A stretch of 64,000 nt of DNA from Rahnella woolbedingensis (GTDB lineage: Bacteria; Pseudomonadota; Gammaproteobacteria; Enterobacterales; Enterobacteriaceae). The stretch lies in NCBI RefSeq assembly GCF_003602095.1, contig NZ_RAHH01000017.1:58141-122140 (forward strand), given 5' to 3'. How positions within the stretch are numbered: the stretch's first letter is position 1; each line of letters opens with the position of its first letter. Shown here one piece after another: positions 28,118-35,646 of the stretch. The position numbers and the translations under genes were made by a program. The notes under the pieces were generated by a model. That model saw nothing but the letters and a program-made list of their open reading frames with translations. It was not told where the DNA came from and did not search any database.

Positions 28118-28909
28118 ATGATTGATAACGCAGAGTCGCTGAGCGGCCCGAAGGCGCTGGGCACCTTTTTACGCACACACCGCGAACGGGTGACACCGGA
28201 AATGGTGGGGCTGCCGGGCTCACCCCGTCGCAGAACCAGCGGACTGCGGCGTGAAGAATTGGCGCAAATCAGCGGCATCAGTGCCACGTGGTATACGTGG
28301 ATTGAACAGGGACGCGATGTGTCGATATCAGCCGCCACGCTTGACCGTCTGGCGAAATCGCTGCGCATGGAACCTGCCGCGCGTGAGTATTTATTCAGCC
28401 TCGCGTCGGTGAAAGACCCTGAGGCGTTGCCGTCTTCCGCCACGCCGGACGCGGGTCTGAAAGATTACGTCAATCAGCTGAGCTGCCCCGGTTACCTGCT
28501 CGACAGTTGCTGGAATGTGCTGGCGTGGAACCCGCAGGCTGGCGCGCTCTTCAGCGGCTGGCTCGGCGTGGACGAGGATCCCAATTTGCTGGATTTTATG
28601 TTTCTGCATCCGCTGGCGCGTCAGCTGGTGACTAACTGGCCGGAACGCGCCAAACGCGTGGTGGCGGAATTTCGTGCGGAAACCAGTCATTACCCCCATT
28701 CTGAAGCGGTTCGCCAGTCAGTGCTCCGGTTACGGGAACGTAGCACTGAATTCAACCAGTGGTGGACGCAACAGGAAGTGCTGGCACGCGAAGGGGGTGA
28801 ACGGCGCTTTAATCATCCTGTCAGCGGTGAAATTCGTTACCGGCAACAGACATTTTTTCCGGCAGGATATGCGGAGTGCAAACTGGTCATGCTGCTGCCG
28901 GAAGAATAA
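28118..28909 (+). CDS. XRE regulator with MmyB-like ligand domain
   Basis: A 263-residue regulator: helix-turn-helix (about 12-85, with the family mark RRRTSGLRREELAQISGIS and WYTWIEQGRD) joined to a C-terminal MmyB-like ligand-binding PAS fold (about 100-263; LDSCWNVLAWNPQA, then NLLDFMF). Regulators of this type often sit divergent to the one gene they control, here the methyltransferase at 27179. The effector is unknown; in some members it is a fatty acid. Confidence 0.85.
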   Translation: MIDNAESLSGPKALGTFLRTHRERVTPEMVGLPGSPRRRTSGLRREELAQISGISATWYTWIEQGRDVSISAATLDRLAKSLRMEPAAREYLFSLASVKDPEALPSSATPDAGLKDYVNQLSCPGYLLDSCWNVLAWNPQAGALFSGWLGVDEDPNLLDFMFLHPLARQLVTNWPERAKRVVAEFRAETSHYPHSEAVRQSVLRLRERSTEFNQWWTQQEVLAREGGERRFNHPVSGEIRYRQQTFFPAGYAECKLVMLLPEE

Positions 28910-29044
28910 AGCCGTGAACAGGCAGCCCGCTGTTTTTTCACGCTTAATCGGAATTTTCGCCAATTGACAGACTGCTGCCTGATATGTGAGGCTGACTTAC
29001 AGGTTTCCTCAATAGCTGGTTTCCTCAATGACAGGACAAAGCCC

Positions 29045-29593
29045 ATGCTGACACGCCAGATTTATCAGGATGAAGAGATCGAAATCCGCGCTGCCACCGA
29101 GCTGGAAGCCATCACTCACTTTGCCGCCGTTCAGGCCTCGGTCAAGGAAATTGGTGCATGGGAAAGCTGGTGTAACGATAAATATTCTCCTGAAGACAGC
29201 CGCAAATATCTTACCGACAGTGAGCAAAAACGTCATCGCGGCGTAGAATTCAATTTCTGTGTTTTCGAGCGTTCCGGCGGTGATCTGATTGGCAGCGTGG
29301 GCATCAACCGCATCGTTCAGGAATATAAGTTTTCAAATCTCGGCTACTGGATCCGCACCGGTTATACCGGCCGGGGGCTGGCAACGCTGGCGGTCAGAGC
29401 CGCAGCGCGTTTTGCGTTTACCGAACTTGAGCTGACCCGTCTGGAAATCGTGGTGATGGACGGCAATGAACGTAGCCGCCGCGTGGCAGAAAAAGCGGGC
29501 GCGACGTCCGAAGGTCTGCACCGTAACCGGCTTTATTATCACGGTCAGCCGCGTGACGCCTGGGTGTATTCTTTGATCCCGGGCGATCTCTGA
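29045..29593 (+). CDS. GNAT N-acetyltransferase (RimJ/RimL-like)
   Basis: A 182-residue acetyltransferase. It shows the RimJ-type pattern: an N-terminal EIRAATELEA strand, GSVGINRI, LGYWIRTGYTGRGLAT (acetyl-CoA binding loop, about residues 104-119) and ERSRRVAEKAGATSEG. Such proteins acetylate ribosomal protein N-termini, antibiotics or polyamines; the substrate here is unknown. I prefer ATG 29045 to the upstream 28964 start, because the extra 27 residues are not part of the domain. Confidence 0.82.
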   Translation: MLTRQIYQDEEIEIRAATELEAITHFAAVQASVKEIGAWESWCNDKYSPEDSRKYLTDSEQKRHRGVEFNFCVFERSGGDLIGSVGINRIVQEYKFSNLGYWIRTGYTGRGLATLAVRAAARFAFTELELTRLEIVVMDGNERSRRVAEKAGATSEGLHRNRLYYHGQPRDAWVYSLIPGDL

Positions 29594-29627
29594 GGCTGGC
29601 TCCACAAAAAAGATAAGGCAACAGAAC

Positions 29628-30473
29628 ATGACTTTTTCTACCCATACCGTATCTACCGACTGGCTGGCGAAGAATCTGAACTCACCGGATGTAGTCATTA
29701 TCGATTGTCGTAAATCCAAACCAGGCATTACGCCACCGGTAGATTTTCACGGCAAATATCTTGAAGCGCATATTCCCAATGCGATTTATGTGGAAGTTGA
29801 CAGCATTTCCGACTGCACAACCGGCCTGCCGCATATGATGCCGACCGCAGAGGAATTCGCTGCGTCGATGAGCCGTTTAGGCGTGGCGGATACGCAAACC
29901 GTCGTGCTTTATGATGAAGGTGATTTGTTCTCTGCACCGCGCGTGTGGTGGATGCTGACCAGTTTCGGCGCGAAAAGCGTGCGCGTGCTGGATGGCGGCC
30001 TGAATGCGTGGATTGCCGAAGGTAAACCGACCCAATGCGGTGAGCACACCCGCGTCCCTTCAACATTTAATGCAAAACTGGTGCGTCCGGTCGTCGTCAG
30101 CGCAGAACAGGTCAAAGACGCGCTCGGCAAGGTACAGATTATCGACGCCCGTTCGCTGGCGCGTTTTAAAGCCGAAGCACCGGAACCCCGTCCGGGTCTG
30201 CATGGCGGCCATATTCCCGGCAGCCTGAGCGTACCTTTTACCGAGCTGACACAGAACGGACACCTGAAATCGCCACCGGAACTGAAAGCCACGTTTGAAA
30301 AGCTGGGCGTAGATCTGGATAAACCGGTGATCACCAGTTGTGGCTCCGGTGTGACCGCCGCGGCGCTGGCGTTCGGACTGGATTCTCTTGGCGTTAAAAA
30401 TGTGCAGCTTTACGACGGTTCATGGGCTGAATGGGGCGATGTGAACGAAGATTTCCCCATCGAAACGCACTGA
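29628..30473 (+). CDS. sseA: 3-mercaptopyruvate sulfurtransferase SseA
   Basis: Transfers sulfur from 3-mercaptopyruvate to thiols or cyanide. Two rhodanese domains (about 5-140 and 165-280); the catalytic C238 lies in CGSGVTA, the loop that marks mercaptopyruvate rather than thiosulfate enzymes. Length 281 as in E. coli. AAGGCAACAGAAC precedes the ATG. A strong terminator follows. Confidence 0.93.
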   Translation: MTFSTHTVSTDWLAKNLNSPDVVIIDCRKSKPGITPPVDFHGKYLEAHIPNAIYVEVDSISDCTTGLPHMMPTAEEFAASMSRLGVADTQTVVLYDEGDLFSAPRVWWMLTSFGAKSVRVLDGGLNAWIAEGKPTQCGEHTRVPSTFNAKLVRPVVVSAEQVKDALGKVQIIDARSLARFKAEAPEPRPGLHGGHIPGSLSVPFTELTQNGHLKSPPELKATFEKLGVDLDKPVITSCGSGVTAAALAFGLDSLGVKNVQLYDGSWAEWGDVNEDFPIETH

Positions 30474-30498
30474 TTTAACGACGCGTAAGAAATCAACG

Positions 30499-30523
30499 CC
30501 GGGTTCTCAGACCCGGTTTTTTT
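30499..30523 (+). terminator. Terminator of sseA
   Basis: CCGGGT-TCTCAG-ACCCGG followed by seven T, 26 bp after the stop. Confidence 0.92.
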
Positions 30524-30541
30524 ATGTGATATTTCAGGGAG

Positions 30542-31330
30542 TCATGACGTCGTCAGTTCACGCACGCCAAACTCCTGAGCAATGTTTTTCATCAATGTAA
30601 TCACGCCATACGCCTGACGTGGCACTTCACTGAACTCTTCAATCAGCAGCGGTTTACTGACCGGCTCGTGTGCAATTTCATGCAGTGCCTGACGCAAAAT
30701 GGCCAGATGTTCCGGCGAAGTTTGTGGTGAAGTGATCAGCGGCAAACCCGGCACGGCTGCCGTCTGGCCGATAACCACCAGGCCGCTGAGCGCTGACGGC
30801 TCGTTACGGTGCAGAAGTTCCAGCGTCACGCAGTCGATCGCCGTCATATCTGCCCGGTTTTGCTGAACATAATGCAGAGATTCGCGGTGACTGCCGGTGG
30901 CGGCAGCCTGAGAGAAGAATCTCCCTACCTGTGCCAGCGGAGCCACCAGCGCGCGCAGGCTATTGTATCCGGACTGCGAATCAGTGCTGTTGAACGCCAG
31001 TCGCCGGTGACGAAAATCAGGCAAATGCAGTTTTGCATCTTCATCACGCGCCAGCAAAAAACTGCGGTAACGATAACCGTCGCAGCCCGGCGCCCGGTAA
31101 CTAAAAGTGCCGACCAGCTGAACATCCGGCAGGCTTTCTACCAGCGGAAAGCCACAGGTCTGACTCAGCAGCAAATCCATCTGCTGCCAGTGCGTGAATA
31201 AATCCTGCGGCCAGCTCAGCGATTGCGGTGTGGCATCCAGGCCTGCGCGCTTGAGCTTTTCCCGCAGAACATCAGCGAAAGCTTCCACGTCCGGTTCAGA
31301 GACAGCATACATCGGTAAAGACATCAGCAT
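30542..31330 (-). CDS. PhnD-like phosphate/phosphonate-type binding protein, no signal peptide
   Basis: A 262-residue protein of the PhnD/SsuA/transferrin binding superfamily: starts LPMYAVSEPDVEAFADVL, then LLLSQTCGFPLVE, and FNSTDSQSGYNSLRALVAP, the loop that closes over the oxyanion in PhnD-type proteins. It lacks any signal peptide or lipobox and has no permease or ATPase beside it, so it is probably a cytosolic sensor, enzyme accessory or a degenerate transporter part. It starts 23 bp after the desaturase stop on the same strand, suggesting one transcript. ATG 31330 or 31324 are both possible starts. Confidence 0.75.
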   Translation of the reverse strand: MLMSLPMYAVSEPDVEAFADVLREKLKRAGLDATPQSLSWPQDLFTHWQQMDLLLSQTCGFPLVESLPDVQLVGTFSYRAPGCDGYRYRSFLLARDEDAKLHLPDFRHRRLAFNSTDSQSGYNSLRALVAPLAQVGRFFSQAAATGSHRESLHYVQQNRADMTAIDCVTLELLHRNEPSALSGLVVIGQTAAVPGLPLITSPQTSPEHLAILRQALHEIAHEPVSKPLLIEEFSEVPRQAYGVITLMKNIAQEFGVRELTTS

Positions 31331-31353
31331 TATCCGGCTACTCCGTCAGGGGT

Positions 31354-32352
31354 TTACTGCTGATAATCATAGTCGCTGCGCGCGGTTTGCGTTGGCTCAC
31401 GGGTGCTGGCAAAGGGATGTGCTTCCACACTGACCGGACTGTGCGTGTGTTGCCGGAACCACTGCCGGTACCCTTTCACCACAAATCCCTCGCTGCGCGC
31501 TATGTAGGCTTCGCGTTCGGCAAAATACACCTGTCGTAGAGCAAACCACGGCACACCCGGCAAATCGTGATGTACCAGGTGATAATTGAGATTAAGAAAC
31601 AGGAGCCGCCAGAGAATACCGGCTTCATTGAGCGCTGAGCGTGCCTGCGGCGAATGTTCGGCGCGATGTTCATAAAAGGAACGGATTTTAGTCAGGCTCA
31701 GCGCCGGATAGCTCACCGCCAGAATGAAGTACCCGGCTGACAGGCCGCGAAGCGACATCCAGTACAACAATCCTGCCAGCAAAACTGCGTGAACTCCCCA
31801 CATGCCGACCGTACGCCATTCCCCGCGAATTACCGCTGTCAGCGCGCCGGTCAGCGTGGCGGAAATATCCAGCAGCGGCGCGATAAGCATCCGTCCCGGC
31901 AATGTATTACGCAGACGGACAACCGTCTTCATCGCCGGAGACAGACTTTCCCAGCTGGCACGGCTGAAATAATAAGCCTCAGGATCGTCGCCCGGCAGCG
32001 TCAGATGTTCATTACGGTGATGCTGTAAATGCGTGTCACGGTACAGGCCATAGGGATACCAGACCGCCAGCGGCAGCGTGCCGAGCAGCTGATTCAGCCA
32101 GGGCTTGCGGGTCGGATGGCCGTGAATGAGCTCGTGTTGCAGCGACATGTACCAGGCCGTGAACCAGATAAGCGCAGGCGTGGCAATCCACGGACTGAGA
32201 TCTTGCCAAAAATACACCAGCGCAAACCAGCCGCTGTAAACCGTGACGATCAGCGTCCAGGTAGGGATTTCAAGCCGCCACCAGAAACGGGCGGAACGTG
32301 AAGCGATGTCTGCCCGCTGACGGGCACTGAGGTAAAACGAGGAGGACGCCAT
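31354..32352 (-). CDS. Membrane fatty acid desaturase-like protein
   Basis: A 332-residue membrane protein with the three His boxes of the desaturase/hydroxylase family: H73-E-L-I-H77-G-H79, H108-L-Q-H111-H112 and H258-L-V-H261-H262, between about four to six membrane segments (about 33-50, 55-70, 90-103, 190-220). These bind a di-iron centre that uses O2. Enterobacteria normally make unsaturated fatty acids anaerobically with FabA/FabB, so this is an accessory activity; the substrate is unknown. The start codon is unusual: it has no clear ribosome binding site and lies at the edge of a perfect 14-bp inverted repeat. Followed closely by the PhnD-like gene. Confidence 0.85.
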   Translation of the reverse strand: MASSSFYLSARQRADIASRSARFWWRLEIPTWTLIVTVYSGWFALVYFWQDLSPWIATPALIWFTAWYMSLQHELIHGHPTRKPWLNQLLGTLPLAVWYPYGLYRDTHLQHHRNEHLTLPGDDPEAYYFSRASWESLSPAMKTVVRLRNTLPGRMLIAPLLDISATLTGALTAVIRGEWRTVGMWGVHAVLLAGLLYWMSLRGLSAGYFILAVSYPALSLTKIRSFYEHRAEHSPQARSALNEAGILWRLLFLNLNYHLVHHDLPGVPWFALRQVYFAEREAYIARSEGFVVKGYRQWFRQHTHSPVSVEAHPFASTREPTQTARSDYDYQQ

Positions 32353-32386
32353 AATGTGCCAAAGTGAGAAACCTTTGGCACATTAT
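32351..32386. repeat. Perfect 14-bp inverted repeat covering the desaturase start codon
   Basis: ATAATGTGCCAAAG (32351-32364) and CTTTGGCACATTAT (32373-32386) are exact complements with an 8-nt spacer. The right arm in the mRNA contains most of the AUG (32352-32350). It could be a dimeric repressor site or an mRNA hairpin hiding the start; there is no T run, so it is not a terminator of agp. Confidence 0.85.
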
Positions 32387-32453
32387 CTGGCAGAGGAAAG
32401 CCGCCGCTAACTAACTTAAAACGCAATCTATTGCCAGTCAGCGGCTTAAGACA

Positions 32454-33755
32454 TCAGCCCTGCAAATCCTTTTGCACTGCCTGATTAAATTGCTCCATCG
32501 GGCAGAAACCTTGCTTATCAACAGTACAGCCTTCGATTTGCAAGGTGACGCGTTCCGGTGGATTTTTCAGGCTCAGCGCCACATTGTTGCGCAGCTGACG
32601 GGCGGTCGGATAAACATACTCAATCTTCATCAGATCTTTATCGGTCTTTTTGTCATGCCAGCGTTGGAAGACCACGGTTCCGTTGATTGGCGTCCGTTCG
32701 TACTGACCCGGCAGCTGGTAATCTTTGGTTTTCAGCGCCGCAAGCAGTGACGCGATATTGGAATCATGCCCGACCAGCACGGCCAGTTTTGCCTGCCGTG
32801 CGGCTTTCTGATCCGCGGTCGTCGCCAGTTTTGGATCCAGCGCACCGGAAATAAAGGTCAGCAACGGTTTAGCCGCATTGGCAGCAATCGCCGGCGAGCC
32901 GAACAGCGTTTCGTGATAAAGGTTTTTGATATCCTCGAGTTTCTTCCACTGCTCCGGCGTCGTAATTTTCCCCCACGCCACGTCTTTCATCGGATAGCCT
33001 TCGTAATATTGCAGCATAAACGCGTCCGCCGCGCCGGTCGCCATACGCAGCGGCCCCGTGATACCCGGTTCTTTACCCTGCGTCAGCACAACTTCTGAAG
33101 GCTGCGAGGCCAGATCGCACTGCTGTTTTTCTTTGCAGATTTTACTGTTTTTATAATCAAGGATACTTTCCAGCAGCTGGTAGTTTGGCTTGAGTCGCTG
33201 ATTCAGTCCTGCCAGACCGCCATCCCCCGCATGCTGATTAACCGAATTCAGCGCGCTGGTTTTGAAATTATCATTGACTTCTGCGGTGATAATCGGATTA
33301 AACACCGGATCCATTTTGCCAATTTCTACGCGGTTAATAACGGAAACATCGCAGCCAGGGAAAGCCCCGGTGGAAAAATGTTTCGCGGTATCAATGGTGC
33401 GCGGCAAACTGTTGGCATACGTAAAGACCTGCGCATTTTCCGGACAGCCGGTCGCTGGCAGTAATTTATCTTTCGCCAGCCACGCCCTGAAGTACCGGCC
33501 CATATGTTCAGAATTCTGGCCGCCTTTGGGTGTCAGCAACCCGCCTTCGGTTTTCCACACCGGCCAGGTGTGCGTCGTGGATTCGGCGAGCACATCACCG
33601 TAATTGACCAACGGCGCGCGGATGCCATGGCGGCTGAGCACCAGCACTTGCTGGAGTTCTAAATTTTCAGACTGAGCCGCCTGAGCGGCCGGAAGCGAAA
33701 GCGGTAAAACGCAGGCAAGTGCAGACAACGCAAGATAACGGGACGCTTTTTTCAC
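32454..33755 (-). CDS. agp: Glucose-1-phosphatase, periplasmic histidine acid phosphatase
   Basis: Secreted phosphatase that releases glucose from glucose 1-phosphate (some members also act as phytases). 433 residues: signal peptide to about residue 26 (AQA), catalytic LSRHGIRAP with nucleophile H43, and the proton donor motif GHDSNIASLL near the C-terminus, which matches E. coli Agp rather than AppA (GHDTN). Six or more Cys give disulphides. I chose GTG 33755 because AGAGGA lies 6 nt upstream and a clean signal peptide follows; the ATG frame from 33887 adds 44 residues of no known type. Confidence 0.9.
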   Translation of the reverse strand: MKKASRYLALSALACVLPLSLPAAQAAQSENLELQQVLVLSRHGIRAPLVNYGDVLAESTTHTWPVWKTEGGLLTPKGGQNSEHMGRYFRAWLAKDKLLPATGCPENAQVFTYANSLPRTIDTAKHFSTGAFPGCDVSVINRVEIGKMDPVFNPIITAEVNDNFKTSALNSVNQHAGDGGLAGLNQRLKPNYQLLESILDYKNSKICKEKQQCDLASQPSEVVLTQGKEPGITGPLRMATGAADAFMLQYYEGYPMKDVAWGKITTPEQWKKLEDIKNLYHETLFGSPAIAANAAKPLLTFISGALDPKLATTADQKAARQAKLAVLVGHDSNIASLLAALKTKDYQLPGQYERTPINGTVVFQRWHDKKTDKDLMKIEYVYPTARQLRNNVALSLKNPPERVTLQIEGCTVDKQGFCPMEQFNQAVQKDLQG

Positions 33756-33880
33756 AAGTGATCCTCTTAATGAATAGTTTTGTAGATTCCCTGAAAACAA
33801 AAAACACCACAAAAACCAACGGATTGATTCTTGCGGTGAATTTTCAGCATAGTGGAATATTCGCCAAAAGGGAGGGATCA

Positions 33881-33897
33881 GGTTCACATCCTGAACC
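33881..33897 (-). terminator. Possible weak terminator of the first pagP copy
   Basis: Stem GGTTCA / TGAACC with a 5-nt loop, 31 bp past the stop at 33928; on the minus strand it is followed by a pyrimidine-rich run (TGATCCCTCCCTTTT) rather than a clean T run. Confidence 0.35.
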
Positions 33898-33927
33898 CGG
33901 TCTTTGTTCAGTCACAAAGAAAGCAAC

Positions 33928-34539
33928 TCAGAACTGATACCGCAGCCAGGCAAAGAAAACGTTGCCGTTGTTATAGGTTCCCGGAATATACGTCGCCTGA
34001 AATGTCAGTTTGTCATAACCGATGGAAGCCAGCGGTAAAACGATGGGTATCGGAATATAGGCGTAGTCATCACGCGCCGTGACCGCCGCGGTATATCCTA
34101 AACCTAAACGAAAATTTTTATCTTCCGCAGGCGTCCATATTTTTTCCCAGCCGTAGCCACCGATAGGTTCCCATTTATTATGAGAGTCCTTAAACGCCAT
34201 AAAATAGATGCCGTTCCAGTTTCCTTTTTCATCGTAGCGGGAAATGCCATACCCCCCGCCCCACGGGCGCTCATTATATTTGTCCGTTTTCTCTTTATCG
34301 TAAGTTAAACGGTTATGCCAGGTAATCACCGGCAGATACAAATCCTGTGAATCGGAATCATTCCAGGTCGTTGAAACTTTCTCTTTAAAATCTGACCACG
34401 TGTCTGAAAAACTGAATCCCTGCTGCTGACTTTCTGGCGTAGTGACGGGATGGACTCCGCTATTTGTCGCCCAAGCAAGCGGACTGCCTAATAGAATAAA
34501 TAAAAAATAAATTTTCCCAATGAAATTTTTCAACCGCAT
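33928..34539 (-). CDS. pagP: Lipid A palmitoyltransferase PagP, copy 1
   Basis: Outer-membrane beta-barrel enzyme that moves a palmitate from phospholipid to lipid A. 203 residues from ATG 34539: signal peptide to about A24 (AWA), a linker of some 20 residues longer than in E. coli, then the barrel. Catalytic residues of E. coli PagP (H33, D76, S77 mature) are H75 in ITWHNRL and D118-S119 in [19 protein letters not shown] and the terminal Phe are conserved. It lies downstream of a second copy on the same strand, 207 bp away. Closer to E. coli PagP than copy 2 is. An in-frame ATG at 34626 adds a non-signal-like extension. Confidence 0.92.
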   Translation of the reverse strand: MRLKNFIGKIYFLFILLGSPLAWATNSGVHPVTTPESQQQGFSFSDTWSDFKEKVSTTWNDSDSQDLYLPVITWHNRLTYDKEKTDKYNERPWGGGYGISRYDEKGNWNGIYFMAFKDSHNKWEPIGGYGWEKIWTPAEDKNFRLGLGYTAAVTARDDYAYIPIPIVLPLASIGYDKLTFQATYIPGTYNNGNVFFAWLRYQF

Positions 34540-34718
34540 AATAATTCTCACTTCTTTTTGAAGCTTTATCATATACAAATCATGGTTGAAGAAGTTAAAC
34601 GCGGACATAACAAAAAACGGCTGCACACTATAATTATATGAAATTACAGTAGTTGGGTTTTTATTTATCGGAATTATCTGTCATGTACTTACGACAGGTT
34701 TATGTTATTCAGACGCTA

Positions 34719-34751
34719 TCTTACAGAAGAGTCTTACAGATTGGTCTTAGA
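34719..34751. repeat. 13-bp direct repeats at the end of pagP copy 2
   Basis: TCTTACAGA at 34719 and 34732 and a partial TCTTAGA at 34745, with a 13-bp period; the third lies over the stop codon of the second pagP copy. It looks like small slipped-strand duplications in non-coding DNA. Confidence 0.6.
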
Positions 34752-35370
34752 AATCCCACCGGAACCAGCCAAAGAGTACATTCCCTTTCGTGCTAGTTCC
34801 CGGTACGTATGTGGCCTGGAAAGTCAGCCGGGAATAGCCTGCGGAAACCAGCGGCAATACCATCGGAAACGGCACGTAATCATAATTGTCGCGCGCTGAA
34901 ACAGCGGCGATATATCCAACTCCCAAACGAAGTTCTTTATCATCCAGCGGTTGCCATATTTTCTCATATCCGTACCCCGCCACCGGTTCCCAGTTATTAA
35001 AGGAGTCTTTAAAGGCCATAGCATAAAGCGCATGCCAGTTGCCCTTTTCATCATAACGGGAAACACCATAACCACCGCCCCAGGGGTGTTCATTATATCC
35101 ATCAATTTGTTTTTTACTGTGTGTGTGCCGGTTATGACGCGTCAGCACAGGAAGAAAGAGATCCTGACTTTGCGGTGCATTCCATGTTTCAGTGATATTA
35201 TTTTTAAAAGAATCCCATAGCCCTTCATTATTTCCCTGAGAAGAAACATTCTGCCCGCCAGAATTAATAACGTTTTCCTGCGCCTGTACATTAATGGACA
35301 GTAATAATGAAAGCGTAAAAATTAAACATGGGAGTACGGCACGTGAATTCGCGTGAATGACATTATTCAT
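34747..35370 (-). CDS. pagP: Lipid A palmitoyltransferase PagP, copy 2 (paralogue)
   Basis: A 207-residue second PagP: signal peptide to about A30 (VQA), an Asn/Gly/Ser-rich linker (31-50), then the barrel. Catalytic triad kept: H79 (LTRHNRH, where copy 1 has TWH) and D122-S123 (FKDSFNNWEP). The barrel is clearly homologous to copy 1, but with many substitutions in exposed strands and PGTSTKGNV instead of PGTYNNGNV, so the duplication is not recent or it was acquired separately. Both may be active with different acyl-chain or growth-condition preference; this is inference. No strong ribosome binding site is seen before the ATG (AGGG is 13 nt away). Confidence 0.9.
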   Translation of the reverse strand: MNNVIHANSRAVLPCLIFTLSLLLSINVQAQENVINSGGQNVSSQGNNEGLWDSFKNNITETWNAPQSQDLFLPVLTRHNRHTHSKKQIDGYNEHPWGGGYGVSRYDEKGNWHALYAMAFKDSFNNWEPVAGYGYEKIWQPLDDKELRLGVGYIAAVSARDNYDYVPFPMVLPLVSAGYSRLTFQATYVPGTSTKGNVLFGWFRWDF

Positions 35371-35591
35371 TAGCGTATAAGCCCTGTTGAGTTGACCCGG
35401 GCATTATATGATGCCTTACACATATAAATAGTTAATGACAAATTAAGTAGCAATAAAACTCATGAATATTCTAGAGCCATTTCATTGAAAAACAGCCAGT
35501 TATGAATTATTTGCCACCTCATTTTTGACACATTTATTTACACTCATAAACTTCAGACAAAAAATATTTTATTTCCTGATAATCAGACATA

Positions 35592-35625
35592 AAAAAATCC
35601 GCAGGCTTTCGCACTGCGGATTTTT
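35592..35625 (-). terminator. Terminator of purL
   Basis: Stem AAATCCGCAG / CTGCGGATTT with a 9-nt loop, followed on the minus strand by a T run, 22 bp past the purL stop. Confidence 0.92.
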
Positions 35626-35646
35626 ATTACCAGCGCTGTTTTACGA

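Noticed and set aside
32365..32453. Terminator for agp in the agp-desaturase gap
   Set aside because: The only strong hairpin is the 14-bp inverted repeat at the desaturase start; it has no T run, and a second possible stem (32403-32445) has a 25-nt loop. agp may read through into the desaturase gene.
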